64,000 bases of DNA from Lingula anatina (GCF_001039355.2 NW_019775968.1:1113985-1177984); one strand, 5' to 3'; shown: positions 33,424-61,589, counted from the stretch's first letter. Notes: generated by a model not told the origin, from the sequence alone. Made by a program: numbers and translations.

Positions 33424-36400
33424 ATGTTGTGTGCACGCATCGGCATGCTAAAAAGGTAAATATTATGCATTTTTTACGTTAGATTGTGAAGAAAATGCAT
33501 ATAATGTGTATTGAATAGTTGAGGCACTTAATGGCTTAAACTTGCAGAAGTGTCAATTATTCTGAGTAGGTCAAATAATTACTTTTGTCTCTCGGTAAAG
33601 TACTAGTACTTGGTATCAGTGTGTCACAGACTCTCGAGTCAAGGACGTTATGTTCCGTAAGCAATTTTAATAGTTAGATGATCTAAGCAACTCAATACAC
33701 GACACTTGCCATTTTATGACTAAGCAAAAAAACAATCAAATGAGTAAATTATAGGAGTGCTAACGCATGAATTTTCGTGCTACACTATACCCAGCCGAAT
33801 ATCATCATACAGTAGAGTTTCACATAGAATAACTTATACATGTAGGAATACAAAAGGGAATCATCTCACACTTTTCAAAAACTGTATTTGAACAGATATT
33901 TTCTGCCTTCAATATGTGAAATACTGTGAATACTGCCAGTCCGAGCGGTAATGACCGCCTGAAAAGCCAGAGGATTGGTAAAAATTTTGATAAATTATTT
34001 GGACTGGCAAGGCTTGTGTGGAAATACAGTATATATAAAATTGAACAATACATAAACATCAACCAGTGTACCTGCACTGAATTAGGAGGTCAGTATTTTC
34101 CTCCAACCCTCATTTAAATATTTATGCAATTGCACATGCATGCTGCATCACACGTAACTATTTCATTTGGCAAACTTTTACAAATTCAGGGACTGGTAAC
34201 AAGGTCAAGTGTATGATCAGCCATTTGAAGAATGTACAGTCTTAAACCTATTCTTTGCCTGACTAAGTGATTAATTTGGGGTTTATCTTTGGCATGCCGA
34301 CTTTGAGTCCTAAAAGAAACTAGTAGTAGTAGAAGTGGTTTACTGTATATATGCATACTGTATATATGTAATAATAGGGGATGAGTACTAGTACTTTGAC
34401 CAGTAATTTTGTGGTATTATACAGAATCATTCATAGGTCAATCGACACCTAGCACCTGCAGGTTGTTTTTGGAATCATTGAAAAAATTGTATTTCTGTAT
34501 GGAATCTGTGGTACTTTTACTATATAAAGTAGAAATATAGGTAAGCCTGCTTTTCAATTTTGCTTCTACTTCGCAATGGAAATGTTCCAATTATAAGAAT
34601 TGAATTTTAAGAATTTTAAGAAGCTATGTATTAAGAAAGAGGAATGGGAAGAGCAATAATAGAAGGTGGAATGAAAGGACAGCAAGTAAAAGGGAGACCT
34701 CAAACAAACTGAATAGGAAATTTGAAAGAATGGAGTGGAGAAAGTGGGGCTAATTTATGTAAAAAGGCAAAGAACTGGGATGGCTAGATACATGCTGTTA
34801 ATACTTGGGTGCACCCAAAGCCTAATTCTAGGTCAGACATTCAGATTAAAATTTTTATATTAAAAATAGGAATGTTTAATACACCAAGTAACCAGCTAAC
34901 AGGGTTTTGATTTATACTATACACACCAACTTTAAGCTTTTGTCAGTTTACCCATTGTTGAGTTAAACTAACAGACTGATTTCCTTGGAATTGTAGGTTT
35001 GTGCCCCAGCAGAAGGCTGCATTGGGGTTCACAGCTTCAAGATTGGCACACTCACTGCCAGATCTGCCGTATGATTTCAATGCACTTGAGCCAGTTATTG
35101 GAGCAGAAATTATGGAAATCCATTACAAAAAACACCATGCAACTTATGTTAACAACTTGAATATTGCAGAAGAGAAAATGGAGAAAGCATTGGCAGAAGG
35201 TACAGATAATTCTGGGAACATTAGCAGCACATTTTGTTTATTATTTTTTGATTTTGTATTTAAAATGTACAAAATAATAGTAAAGATCAAATTTAGAGTT
35301 AAAATTAAAATGATTTATAAATTGACAATTAGTGTTACTTAAGTTAATTTAAAAATGGTTTGGAGAAAATGACAGTTCTTAATCATAATGTGAACATCTT
35401 AGGCATGATTCAGAATAGGAGACCAACTAGTCTGAGGGTCAATTATGGCAACCCACTACAAAGCTTGCCATCTAATCCGCTAATAGACACTGAATAGATA
35501 TCCAATGGGATATTCAAGTGGTCAAGTATTCAAGTGGGTTGGCCATATTTGACCTTCGGACTAGTTAGTCCCCTATTCTGAATGGGGCCTTAGAAAACAT
35601 TTATGTGCAATTTCAACTTAATCTTCTAGGTGATACAAACGCTGCCATTTCTTTGCTGCCTGCACTGAATTTTAATGGTGGAGGACACATTAATCACTCC
35701 ATTTTCTGGACAAACCTTTCTCCAAATGGAGGTGGAGAGCCAACAGGTGACTGTTCTAGAAGTATATATGACAGTGTATAATATAGTTTGCAGCTTTTCA
35801 AGTTATATCCTTTTCATTTTTAGTGACTACATTAATGCCAGAGTCTGTATTCAATGAAATCAGTGATATTGAATTTTTTAATCATGTCACTTTCATGAAA
35901 TTTGTTTTTGTCACATAATTGTTGTTGAATGCTGTAAGAACACAGCTAGCCTGTGTATTAAAAAAATATGAAAGATAAATTTGCACCACTCCATTCTACA
36001 CAGATGTATCTGTACAGATGTAGGCCTACATGATATATAGTATTCATAAATTATAGTAAACTTATTTTGTTGGTATAAAAAAAAGGGGTCTTTTGTTCAT
36101 TTTGAAGGTGATTAAAAACATTTGTCTTACAGGTGATCTTAAGGAAAGTATTAATAGGGATTTTGGTGGATTTGAAAGCATGAAGAAAGAACTGATTTCA
36201 AAAACGGTGGCTATCCAAGGGTCTGGCTGGGGTTGGTTGGGCTATAATCCTCACACCCAGAGATTAAGACTAGCTGTTAGACCTAATCAAGATTCTTTGT
36301 TTCCTACTCTTGGTAAGATGGTTTTTGATATAAATTATTTAGTGAGTTTTTTTCTTTCATTTGGGATTCAATGTAACAGTATAGTAGGTGGATAGAAACA

Positions 36401-36659
36401 AATTTAAAGAATCAACATCAACTTTACATTATTGACTGAAGTGTCATTGTTTTTTTTTTTAATTCGCATTAATTAAAATGGTATTTGAATTTTATTTCTT
36501 TTTACAGGTCTTATTCCACTCTTGGGCATTGATGTTTGGGAGCATGCATATTATTTGCAGTACAAGAATGACAGAGGAGCCTATGTGAATGCTATTTGGA
36601 ATATCATTAATTGGGATAATGTGGCAGACAGATATGCCAATGCTAGAATGCAAAATTAA
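33424..36659 (+). CDS. SOD2: Mitochondrial manganese superoxide dismutase
   Basis: Converts superoxide to hydrogen peroxide and oxygen in the mitochondrial matrix. Five exons: 33424-33455, 34997-35199, 35630-35746, 36133-36312, 36508-36659; 684 nt, 227 aa. Exon 1 plus the start of exon 2 supplies a basic presequence ([11 protein letters not shown], then [10 protein letters not shown]), and the mature protein starts about [10 protein letters not shown]. The four Mn ligands are present: His in [13 protein letters not shown], His in [11 protein letters not shown], and Asp and His in [21 protein letters not shown] is the family's conserved segment, and the C-terminus is [15 protein letters not shown]...NARMQN. 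Length and sequence match animal tetrameric Mn-SOD, not the Fe type. WTAP is 743 bp away on the other strand. Introns 1 and 2 carry transposon remnants. Candidate poly(A) signals (AATAAA) occur around 37711 and 37913. Confidence 0.97.
34625..34815 (+). mobile_element. Decayed 3' end of a non-LTR retrotransposon (LINE)
   Basis: Translating from about 34646 gives KGRPQTN, stop, [12 protein letters not shown], then KKAKNWDG. This resembles the C-terminal GRPRxRWxDxIKEWxG...A..R..W motif at the end of many RTE/Jockey-type reverse transcriptases. It has in-frame stops and is short, so it is a dead fragment in SOD2 intron 1. The surrounding limits are uncertain. Confidence 0.5.
35399..35592. mobile_element. 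MITE family M1, copy in SOD2 intron 2
   Basis: About 194 bp with terminal inverted repeats of roughly 57 bp. The left end TTAGGCATGATTCAGAATAG pairs with the right end reading (reverse complement) TAAGGCCCCATTCAGAATAG, and the arms continue through CAACTAGTC and TATGGC..ACCCA. Bounded by TTA/TAA, which suggests a PIF/Harbinger-like three-base target duplication. No coding capacity. Confidence 0.7.
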
Positions 36660-37129
36660 ACAAATGATTTGTTGAGGATGTTTGTTGTAAAAGTCGCACA
36701 TCTATTGTGGAAGGCAATTTGGTGATTTCACACCATTTTGAGAGAAATGCACAAAATGTAAAAAAAAAAAATGAAAAATGCACGAAAAATAGACTTTGAC
36801 CAGCTGACTTTGTCACCATATGTTTTTGCTCTGTACAACTTATACATGTGCCATTTGTGAAAAGATAAAACTGTGCTGCTCATATTCTGCCCATTTAACA
36901 TCATTAGCATGAATGCAAAGCTTCACTGCAGTCATATTGTAATTGTAGCAAGTAGTGAAAAGTTTACTGACAGCCTTTAAAAACTTTGAGACAAATATTT
37001 TTCAACATAATTTTTATTTAGAAGCTCTAAACTGGATTTTTTGTGTGAATCTTGAATATGAATTTTCTGCTTAGGATGTTGGCATGTGGAAACAAAATGC
37101 TCAAGGTTTAAAGAAACAACAAAAATCTG

Positions 37130-37640
37130 AACAAAAGAAAATGGCAACTGTCAAACAAAGTCACAACAGAGAACACCTGGTTTGGCCTCTGTTTGTTTCA
37201 GTGCAGGTGGCGATCTGTTGGCACGTGCTTCAGCTTAGAAAAGCGTCCATGCACAGTGGGGCTACTGATCTTGGGGTTGCATGCTGTATGACTCGCACAG
37301 CTAATCTGGTCCAGGTGTTGCGATCCTGGTTGAGAGTTGTCACTCTCTTTCACCATGGACGTGGTCTATAGTCAACAGAGCTTGTCATGTTGTGGCAGGT
37401 TTCTGATTGTGGGTTGGGAACAGCCCATACGGCTGGCTATATCACTGCAGCTCTAACAGGCCTGCACCATACCCATACCAGTGCATGGAGACCTTGTTCT
37501 CTTGATCATTGTGGCATGGTGCCATTTACTGGACTAACAGTGGTGACCTTTTTTTTGGCCTTTATAAAAACCTCCAAAACCAATCTGCAAATTGTGCAGA
37601 TACCCACTAAAAATTGCCCAATGGGTGTTTAGTCCTCTTT
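37130..37640. other. GC-elevated segment downstream of SOD2
   Basis: Noticeably richer in G+C than the AT-rich surroundings, with two moderate plus-strand ORFs (37084-37371, 37387-37632) that show no recognisable domain. May be a mobile-element fragment; a short inverted repeat, CCTCTTTTGCAAAGAGG, lies at 37633-37649. Function unassigned. Confidence 0.35.
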
Positions 37641-39167
37641 TGCAAAGAGGTCAAGCCATGTGCAATGAACTGTGACAACTCATCGTTTCAATTACCCAAG
37701 CACTAAGTCATCAATAAATTTGCAGTGAATAATTACAACCCCCTTTAAAGGAAAAATATGCATACGTTTCTGCTCAAGTTTCTATTGTCTTTCAGTGTAA
37801 ATTGGAATGGCACTACATCATTCAACCAGTAGTTCGTAGCTTGGTTGATGCGACATTTACATTAGTTCTAATTATTTGCATGACTGGATGTAAATGGGTT
37901 GAAAACATTGAATAAATTGGTTGCTAGCATAAATGCAAAGCGGGCTGTTATTTACCACTTTTGGTATAGTGACTGTAGAAGAAGGATCGGTTGTGCCACA
38001 GAGCTGCTGTTTTTACCCACGGTAGCAATTGTGACAAAACAAATAAACGAAAGATTTTAATAAGATGGAAGTCTTAATTGGATATCTCATACTTTATTTG
38101 CTAATTTTGACATTTTCCTTGAACATATGTATGATGTTCCTTCTACCCCTAGTAAGAAGTTACATGCAGAATACACAGACACCTCGTAAAACCTTTATAA
38201 CGGATGTTATGTGAGTGGGTTGGCCATACACCTATACATCTACAGGTAGTATTTCCATTTTGAAGCAAGAGTGCAACAAACTCCTTGGGATGAAGGTCCC
38301 ATGTAAAGGTATTCTATACACATTTGAAACTGTCCATAACTCCTATTTGTCTAAATATCCTGTAAAACTACTCTTATTCAGACCTTGGAAATGATAACAC
38401 CCCTCAAATACAAGTATCTAATTTTTTAATCCCTTCTAACATATAAATATACGTCAGGAAGATAGATGGTAGCCTAAATGAATCGTGGTTTGTTTATAAC
38501 ATTTATTTAAAAATGGTACAAAACAAACGTAGTCTAGGGATTATGTGGGCAGGATAAAATGGCCATTTTTCTCAATGAAACTAAGATTTGGGATAAAAAT
38601 TCTTATAAGTACCATTAATTCATGAATTTAAAAGCATTAAAGATACTAATGAAGTGACAATAAAAACTCAAGATCTGTAATGTATATCAATCACTAGTAC
38701 CTATTTCTTGCACAATATAAAAACCACATACACAAAAAAAATCTCTTGGGCAGTGTAACAATGCTTCAAAACAACTTCTCAGGTGTAAATTTGAGCTACT
38801 TATTACCCCTCCAGTTCATATAGCACAAAGTAAGCATAAAAAAGTTGTGCAAATATAATTTTTAAGTGGCAATAAGCACTCATTAAATGTGCATTTTAAA
38901 TAAAATACATGCTGGAAACTCGGTTGCTTCTGCAGGCCTAGGGGAAGTGGTTGTTTGTGGAGCTGCATCTGGGAACTTTTGCCTTGTATGAAAGATTCAT
39001 TTAAAACAACTTGTTGTGAACAATGTTGTGAAGAATAAAATGATAAACCTGAGCCATATCTCATTAAACATCAAAAAAGTTTTGTACAAGATTATATAAC
39101 CCTCAAAACCAAAGACATCCCCATATAATAAATAAGCTGCAACAAAGAACATTGCAGAGAAAATAAA

Positions 39168-41706
39168 TTATTTGGAACATGATGGATTTGTACCAAACTT
39201 GTTATCAATTTTCATTGACTGAGTATATGCAGTCTTTTTTAAATACCAGGAATCTATTGCATTTAGTAAACTAACTCCATCTATTTCCATTTGCATATTC
39301 AATACACCATGGTGCAAAAGCGTGTGCCTCAGGCAGCTAAAAAAATATACACCATTGTTTTTGTTCTTTCTGAATTCTTCAGTGGCATTTAACAAGGCCA
39401 TTCTATGGGTATCTAAATAGTCTTTTTCTTTATTATCACATTTTGGATAACTGCATGAAATCTGTAGAAAGTTTCTTGTTGTCCACGTATCATACAAAGA
39501 ATTTGTAGCAAATATCGAAGATCTTAAAAATTTGTTATTATTTAGTGGAAAAAAGCACTTGTATTCCTCATTTTTGACTTGCTTGTTAATGCACTGTTTC
39601 ACTGATGGAGTTTCTAAAAAAGAAATATGCATATAAATGTTCATATGGAATAAAGCATATTTTAACTTTGTAACCCTGAATTAGAGGAAAATAACATCAA
39701 AACAAAATTTCAATTCAAGCCACATATTTTAGGCAAGTAGTGACCTCAAGTAAATGAACACTTAACTTTTGCATTTGTTACTACAATGTTTTAACTATTT
39801 AAGAATGAAAAATAAAATGAAAAGAAAAATAAGTCAAAGGGCACGGTAGTTCTAGGGAGTATGTTAAATTTTAGAACTTGTTCAACTGTTTCTTCTTTGT
39901 AAAATGGTGATGAAAATCTCACCCTTTATGTTATGCAGATCAAAGACACCTTTGAATGTTTCTTCAGCAAGGTTTTTTCCCTGGAACCCCGGATAATTCA
40001 GAAATATTCCTCCATCTGCCATGGCATGAAAGTTTACTGACTGTGGAAGTTTGCTCTTCATAAAATCTGCGTGGAGAAATGTTGCTAAGCCACCAGCTAA
40101 AATGGAAAAAAGAAATATATGAACGGGCATATTTAGAATATTTTATCAAATTAAAAATGGATCCTTTATCCAACATTTACCTATTCAACTAAGTTGGAAG
40201 TTGAAGGAAGATTCTCAATTCCTTGTTCAGTAAGATAACATCAAAAAACATACTAATTTTCAAACTTGGTGATACTTGACCCAAGGCATAATAAATCCTG
40301 TTTGAATATAACATCATTTTTGAGGCAATTTGGCCCACATGGTTGATGGTATACAAAAAAATATATATTTCTCTTTTTTTTAATGAAAAGGTCCATCCAT
40401 AAGCTTCACCTGAACTTCCAACAAGTATCACTCTCCTTGCATGCCCCAGATCTGTAGTTTCTATCAAGAAGTCCATTAGGGTTTGAAGGATGTGGAAGCC
40501 TTGGAAATACAGCTTGTTGCCATTGTAGAGAACAGGATTGGCCATACTACCTGACAACATAATTAATTGCAAATGAAAATCTTTCTTATCAAGTTGATAT
40601 TTGTCATGTCCTTTTTTGAACTTAACAGTTGTCATCAATAAAATTACTGTGCAACTGGTTTTCTAAAGCTACATTTTAATACATGTGTATTAAAAAAAAA
40701 CAATAAATGGTGTTTATCTACAAGGGAACCCTTAAAAATTACCTGCATATGAACCCCCATCACAATAAAGTAATGATACCATGTTCCACATGTGAAAGGT
40801 TGGATTGCTTTTGGGATCAGATGATAAAATGCCATTAAATTCTTTGGTAGATGGAGCAACTTCACTGGAACCTAAGTGAGTTTTACTCCTAAAAAAAGGT
40901 AATTACTCAATCTTTTAAATGGGCAAAAATTATCAAACTTTCAGATACAGATACATAATTTTATAATCACAAAATAAACATTTCTATATAGCATTTGTGG
41001 TGATTTAACTGCATAGAATAGAACTGTCATAGCGGTGATTTCACAGCCAAACTTCATTTTAGAAACTTCCACATTTAAATCAAATTAAATCAACATTTGG
41101 TAAACATTGTTCAGATGTCTCAGTTATAATGATATTACATGAATCTGTTGATGTATTTTATTTATTGGAAACCAATAACTGCAACCAAGTTTCCAAGGAA
41201 ACTGTAACCAAGGATGTTTTCAGTTTTAAAAGGATTGAAAAAGGTAACTTTATTTATGGCTTCATCCCCTAGTTAAAGTTTAGGTCAGTCTCAGTTTAAT
41301 TATGTTAAAGGTCTCTACTTATAGTATTAATTCTGTCAGTATCTCTGATTTGATTTAGGAATCACTGTAATGTATTTTGTGTGTATTAGTATGTAAGGAG
41401 AAGAACTTTGTAATCAGAGATTAGAGATTGGAGATCAGAGTAAATTTGGTCAGTCGAAGCGATAGCTGGATTGTCCATGCTGTCTTATGAGACTCGGATC
41501 TCTCAGCCAGAAAAATAAACGTAGAGATCAGTCAGTTTGTAGTTGATCTCTGGAAAACAGATCACTGTATTACCTGCTGGAGAAGTAACTTAGACCAAGT
41601 GTCCCCTGTGATAAAACTATAGAGTAGCCTGCTTTTCAAATAGGAATGTTCTTAGTTTGAAAAATTGACTCAAAAAATACAGGATCTGTAAAATTCACAA
41701 TTGTTT

Positions 41707-41743
<37 letters not shown>

Positions 41744-42854
41744 ACACATGTGTGTATATATCAGACTCATAACAAAACATGTTTATGTATCTGAAGACTA
41801 ACATATAATCTTTTATTTTGAACTTAAGCATCAAACTATTATTTGTACAATACCTTTCATAGCAGTCTTTCAGTGTGGCACACCAACCACCTGGCTCCAA
41901 ATACAGAATCCAGTCTCTCTTTCCCACATGGAATCCTAGAATCATTCAAGACGCATATGAAGTGTTTTTTTGCCACAAAACCCGACTATGATGCCACCAT
42001 ATTGTTTCAAACAGTACAACTTGGAAATATACCAAATGACATCACTTCATATTTCCTGAAAAATGATATTTTTACAGATATATGAGTTGGATCCATAAAA
42101 ATGTTAAACATTTAAACAAAAGGAAAGTTAAACAGAAGGAAAACTACTGAAAGTACTCAATTTGTAGCTTTTAGCTTTTGTTAAATAAGCATTCAACCTG
42201 TGACTGTCAGTAAATTTAATGTTCAATAGGGGGGAATCATTAAAGGAAAGTGGTTCCTGTAAAAATCTAACAGTATACATTATGAGGCATGTATATATGG
42301 CAATGACTTGATCTTTGCAATGGGCAAAAATTATCTAACTTTCAAATGCATAATTTTATAATCACAAAAATTACATTTCTGTATAGTATTTGTGGTGTTT
42401 ATACTGCATAGAACAGAACTATAGAGCGGCCTGCTTTTTGATTTTGTTGCTACCCCTCAACAGGAATGTTCTTATTTTAAGAAATTACGACTTAAAAATA
42501 CAGTATCTGTAAAATTCACCATTTTCCCCTCTGAAAAGATCAAGTAATTACTGTATATTTGCTTTGCACACTGTAGTTGTACAAGGATATTTGTTGGAAT
42601 TAAGTGTCATTTTGATATAGATAATTGGACTTCAAAATTGTCATTTCTGACAACAGTGTCCACAAGTGTGGAGCAAATCCAATTTGGCAACACTGCTTCT
42701 TGAAAAAATGCAGATAACGAAAGGCCTGTGGTTTTGAGCAGTTACAATCAAGTGAGGCTTTGATTAATTTGTAGGTTATTTGGTTAATATGGGCATTAGT
42801 GCTAAAATATCTGCGGGTAGTGCTAGTAAATGCCTAATCCTTTTATAAGGCCTG

Positions 42855-42906
<52 letters not shown>

Positions 42907-43557
42907 GTTAATCACCTTTCCTGATGTAAAAACCTGGTGGAGACCCATCCAAGCAAGCTGCTCTTCTTGCTTCTGCAAAGTCTTTTGGAACTACAACCAG
43001 CTCTCCATCTATATCACTAGCCACATGAAAGCTGATAAATGTTGGCCTCAAGTTCAACAGGGCCCTCAGCAATATGACTAAGACCACCAGGGATATCACA
43101 ATCAGGATAAGGCATCTCTTTCCTGTTACAAAAACATACCATGCTTGAATCTCTTTATGTTCTATGACATTTTCCTTGGTGTTCGGCAGCAAAATTGGCT
43201 CAAACAAATTTTAGTAATCCCACTTTTTTAATGTTAAAAAAATTGGTCATGTCACATTTCAGCTCCTTAAAACATGAATAATTTTTTTATAAAGCTAGAA
43301 AAACATATCATTTGTTTTATTTTTAGTGACGAAGTTTTCTGACTTTAATAAACAAAATTCAGAGGAACTATGTAAGTACTTGAAATGTACAATGATATCA
43401 ATTCAAAATGATGTACATTCTAAGGTATTCACATTATTAGTACCAGCAATATACCTGACAGTGACCCTGCTTTCATTTGAGGTTTAGACAATGTAACTTT
43501 TGGGGGTACAAAAACCATCTTTTGCAATCCTAAACTTCCCAGTTCTTCCTCTCCCAT
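39168..43557 (-). CDS. Membrane-anchored pectin-acetylesterase/Notum-superfamily serine hydrolase
   Basis: Predicted type II membrane alpha/beta-hydrolase. Seven coding exons on minus: 43557-43455, 43122-42916, 41935-41854, 40888-40743, 40550-40410, 40096-39923, 39613-39168; 1299 nt, 432 aa. A short cytoplasmic tail (MGEEELGSLGLQKM) precedes one hydrophobic helix at about residues 38-58 (CLILIVISLVVLVILL). The catalytic domain shows LEPGGWC, FNGILSSDPKSNP, LLYCDGGSYAG, the nucleophile motif GSSAGG (Ser about 226, formed across the 40410/40096 splice), ADGG (Asp about 254), YDTW, and FFSCLRH (His about 381). These correspond to the Ser-Asp-His triad and surroundings of the PAE family. By memory it is closer to plant and protist pectin acetylesterases (GCSAGG, YCDGASF, NAAYDTW) than to Notum, the Wnt deacylase. 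The substrate is unknown. An in-frame extension before the ATG (exon to 43571, after an acceptor) leaves room for an extra upstream exon. Confidence 0.88.
40921..42520. repeat. Interspersed repeat family R2, two copies in esterase introns
   Basis: Sequence at 40921-41033 plus 41615-41700 matches 42322-42520 continuously: GGGCAAAAATTAT, CATAATTTTATAATCAC, ACTGCATAGAA, AGCCTGCTTTT, GGAATGTTCTTA, ATCTGTAAAATTCAC. The left copy is split by about 580 bp that the right copy lacks. A shorter related piece (GCCTGCTTTTCAATTTTGCT) lies at 34553-34600 in SOD2 intron 1. Confidence 0.6.
41707..41738. repeat. GT microsatellite
   Basis: Tandem GT dinucleotides next to the esterase exon 41854-41935, in an intron. 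Confidence 0.85.
42848..42903. repeat. AAT microsatellite
   Basis: About 18 tandem AAT units lying just after a coding exon boundary of the esterase (exon lower edge 42916), so the repeat begins about a dozen bases inside the intron. Confidence 0.9.
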
Positions 43558-43760
43558 ATCAGTGCCAAGATCTGCAAGAAAAAAGTTTATAAATAAATAT
43601 AACCCCTTTTCAAAATTGACAAAAATATCTCATATTTCTAATTGTTATTTTGGTCAGCTTAGGGTTATATCAAATCAAATTCCCAATTATGCGAAACTTT
43701 CATATCATAGTGCATTCACTTGAGATTTGTATCACTTATTTGCATTCCCCTCTGGCCGAA

Positions 43761-44105
43761 TGCTTGAAGGGATAGTAACTGTTCGTTTTGGCCAAAAAAT
43801 GAATTTTCCTGGAGTAAACAACAATTTTCCCATACTTACCAATGGTTAATGAATTCATTTCTACATTCAAAGTTAGTCCCTGGTTTTTTCTAAAAAGTTT
43901 GTTTTTTGTTATAATCTCTTAAGAGTATAGCCATCTACGGAGGTCACGTGGTCCGATGACAAGCTCAGATATCAGAATAAATAGCTATAACTGCCGTTTT
44001 TTGTGGTAAAACAGAATATATATTATATTTCTATGAGTTAATTGTTTACAGTGGTTTTATTGTGAAATATAGATCTCATACGAAGAGTTATTATCCCTTT
44101 AAGCA
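43761..44105. mobile_element. MITE family M2 between the esterase and ERM-B
   Basis: 345 bp with 26-bp terminal inverted repeats. The left begins TGCTTGAAGGGATAGTAACT and the right, reverse complemented, begins TGCTTAAAGGGATAATAACT; about 4 mismatches over the arms. No ORF. A non-autonomous DNA transposon is the simplest reading. Confidence 0.75.
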
Positions 44106-45879
44106 ATGACAACTGTTCATATATCATTCAAAATTCCATATTCAAAACATTATCAAACACAAACTGTAGAAGTATTAATAGTTGCATTTACCTCCAAAAT
44201 GTATGGAAAATTCATTTCATGGTACTTTCCCCTTCAAAATGAATAGTTGTCGTATCTTTAACTTGTTTCTATTTGTGAAAAGACAATACAGTTGTCTATT
44301 TTTCTCAAAAATTCTTTTTTATTTCTGCCTAAGTATTTAACTGATTGGCATGGGAACACAATGTAGAAATATCCTAGCACCTGTATGTCTTAGAACATCT
44401 TTTTGAGTCACAATGTATATTTCATGGTTCTATCGATAGTCTTGAGGGATGAGGCAATTCAATATTAAATTTACACAAAACTAATCAGTAAAACTGTCAA
44501 ATTTACAGAGATATTATGAAATATAATGGCAGTGCATCAAAAGTCTAAAAATGATAATTAATCTACTTATTTCATGTCGAAAGAGCACAAAATGTCTTTT
44601 TGTCAATTTTGACACAATATTACAAAATGCTTAATAACATAATCACTACTACTGAGTAGTTTTGACCATGTCACTACTTTAAGTTGTTTTTGTGGAAATT
44701 CTAAAATGTAACATAAGCACAGGGATTTATACCCATGGATATTCAAGCCCACACCTGGACAATGCAAGTTTAAGTTAGTGAAAAATGAAAGCATAATATA
44801 TGAAAACTTCATATTTTAGCCCTATATGAATCATTCCTGTGAGTTAATGAGTTATAAGTGAAAATCAATTATTCAAGTTGCACATACTCTGCTGAAAAGG
44901 CATTATTGTATTGCCGCCTACATTGCTGTGAATGAGGTAAGATTCATCTGCTCATCTACCATTTGCAGTTATGAATTCACACATTCGTTGCAGACTCCCA
45001 TAAACAGATTCTGAATGCGATTAATGAGCACCTGTACATTTTTATGCGTTAGCATGTGTACATATTAGAAAGGGTAGGAGTGCTAACACATGCAACTTTG
45101 CACTGTGCATGTACCTATCGGTGACGTTTCTGCATGTGCATCTCGGTGTCCAATCTAAACTGCACCCAAGGCTTGATAGTAAAACTAATGGAAATCTGTC
45201 AAATTGTAACTGAATACATCACTTGAAAAATAACAGCAAAACTCGCTGTTTTTCGATGATTCATCACTTTACAGGCGATATCTAGATTATAACGTAGTTA
45301 ATTACCAAATCATTTAATTTTATGAAAAATAAAATACAACAAGACTCAACCCACCATCAACACAGTTCGATCTCAGCGCCGTCTGACGTGTCAAGATAGC
45401 CCTTGTGCACATATAACGTCATTTCATTAATGTTAAAATATTAGGTTCTTCGGCTTCAAAAATATAAATATTGAAGGTATACTTTAAAATGAATTTTTAA
45501 ATAACAGTCTTGTGGGAATATAGGTGAAGACCCAGTGTCATATGTTAGAACACATTACGTTCTAAAAGCCGCAGAGCTCTTTTGCATGTGAAGGATAAAT
45601 CTGCTTTTCTTCAAGGAGGTGATTGTATATTTGGGCAACTTGTGAGCGGGATACATAGGCGCACGTGGGGATTTGACACATTGAAAACCTTTCTTTAAAG
45701 GCGATATATCAGAGAATCACTTTATTATTGTATTTGCTGTCTGGTTTTGATAGGCGATAAATCTTTTGTGACTAACCTTAGCAACCCAGAGGATACCGCC
45801 TCGCTCAAGACAAGAAAGCTGACCCCACCCTCACCTTAGACTGTTGAGTTGAAGTCTTCACACTAAGAAACTCAGCAAA
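44106..45879. other. Divergent spacer between the esterase and ERM-B
   Basis: Expected to carry the upstream region of the minus-strand esterase and the promoter and 5' UTR of ERM-B. No gene recognised. The last 150 bases before the ATG are less AT-rich. Confidence 0.4.

Positions 45880-61589
<15,710 letters not shown>

Noticed and set aside
42830-43081. ORF with a long Asn run
   Set aside because: Translation of the AAT microsatellite plus the antisense of an esterase exon.
39168-43557. Calling the esterase Notum
   Set aside because: It lacks the Notum-type WYCFN stretch I remember and matches the plant/protist PAE pattern better (GGWC, YCDGGSYAG, YDTW); superfamily name only is safe.
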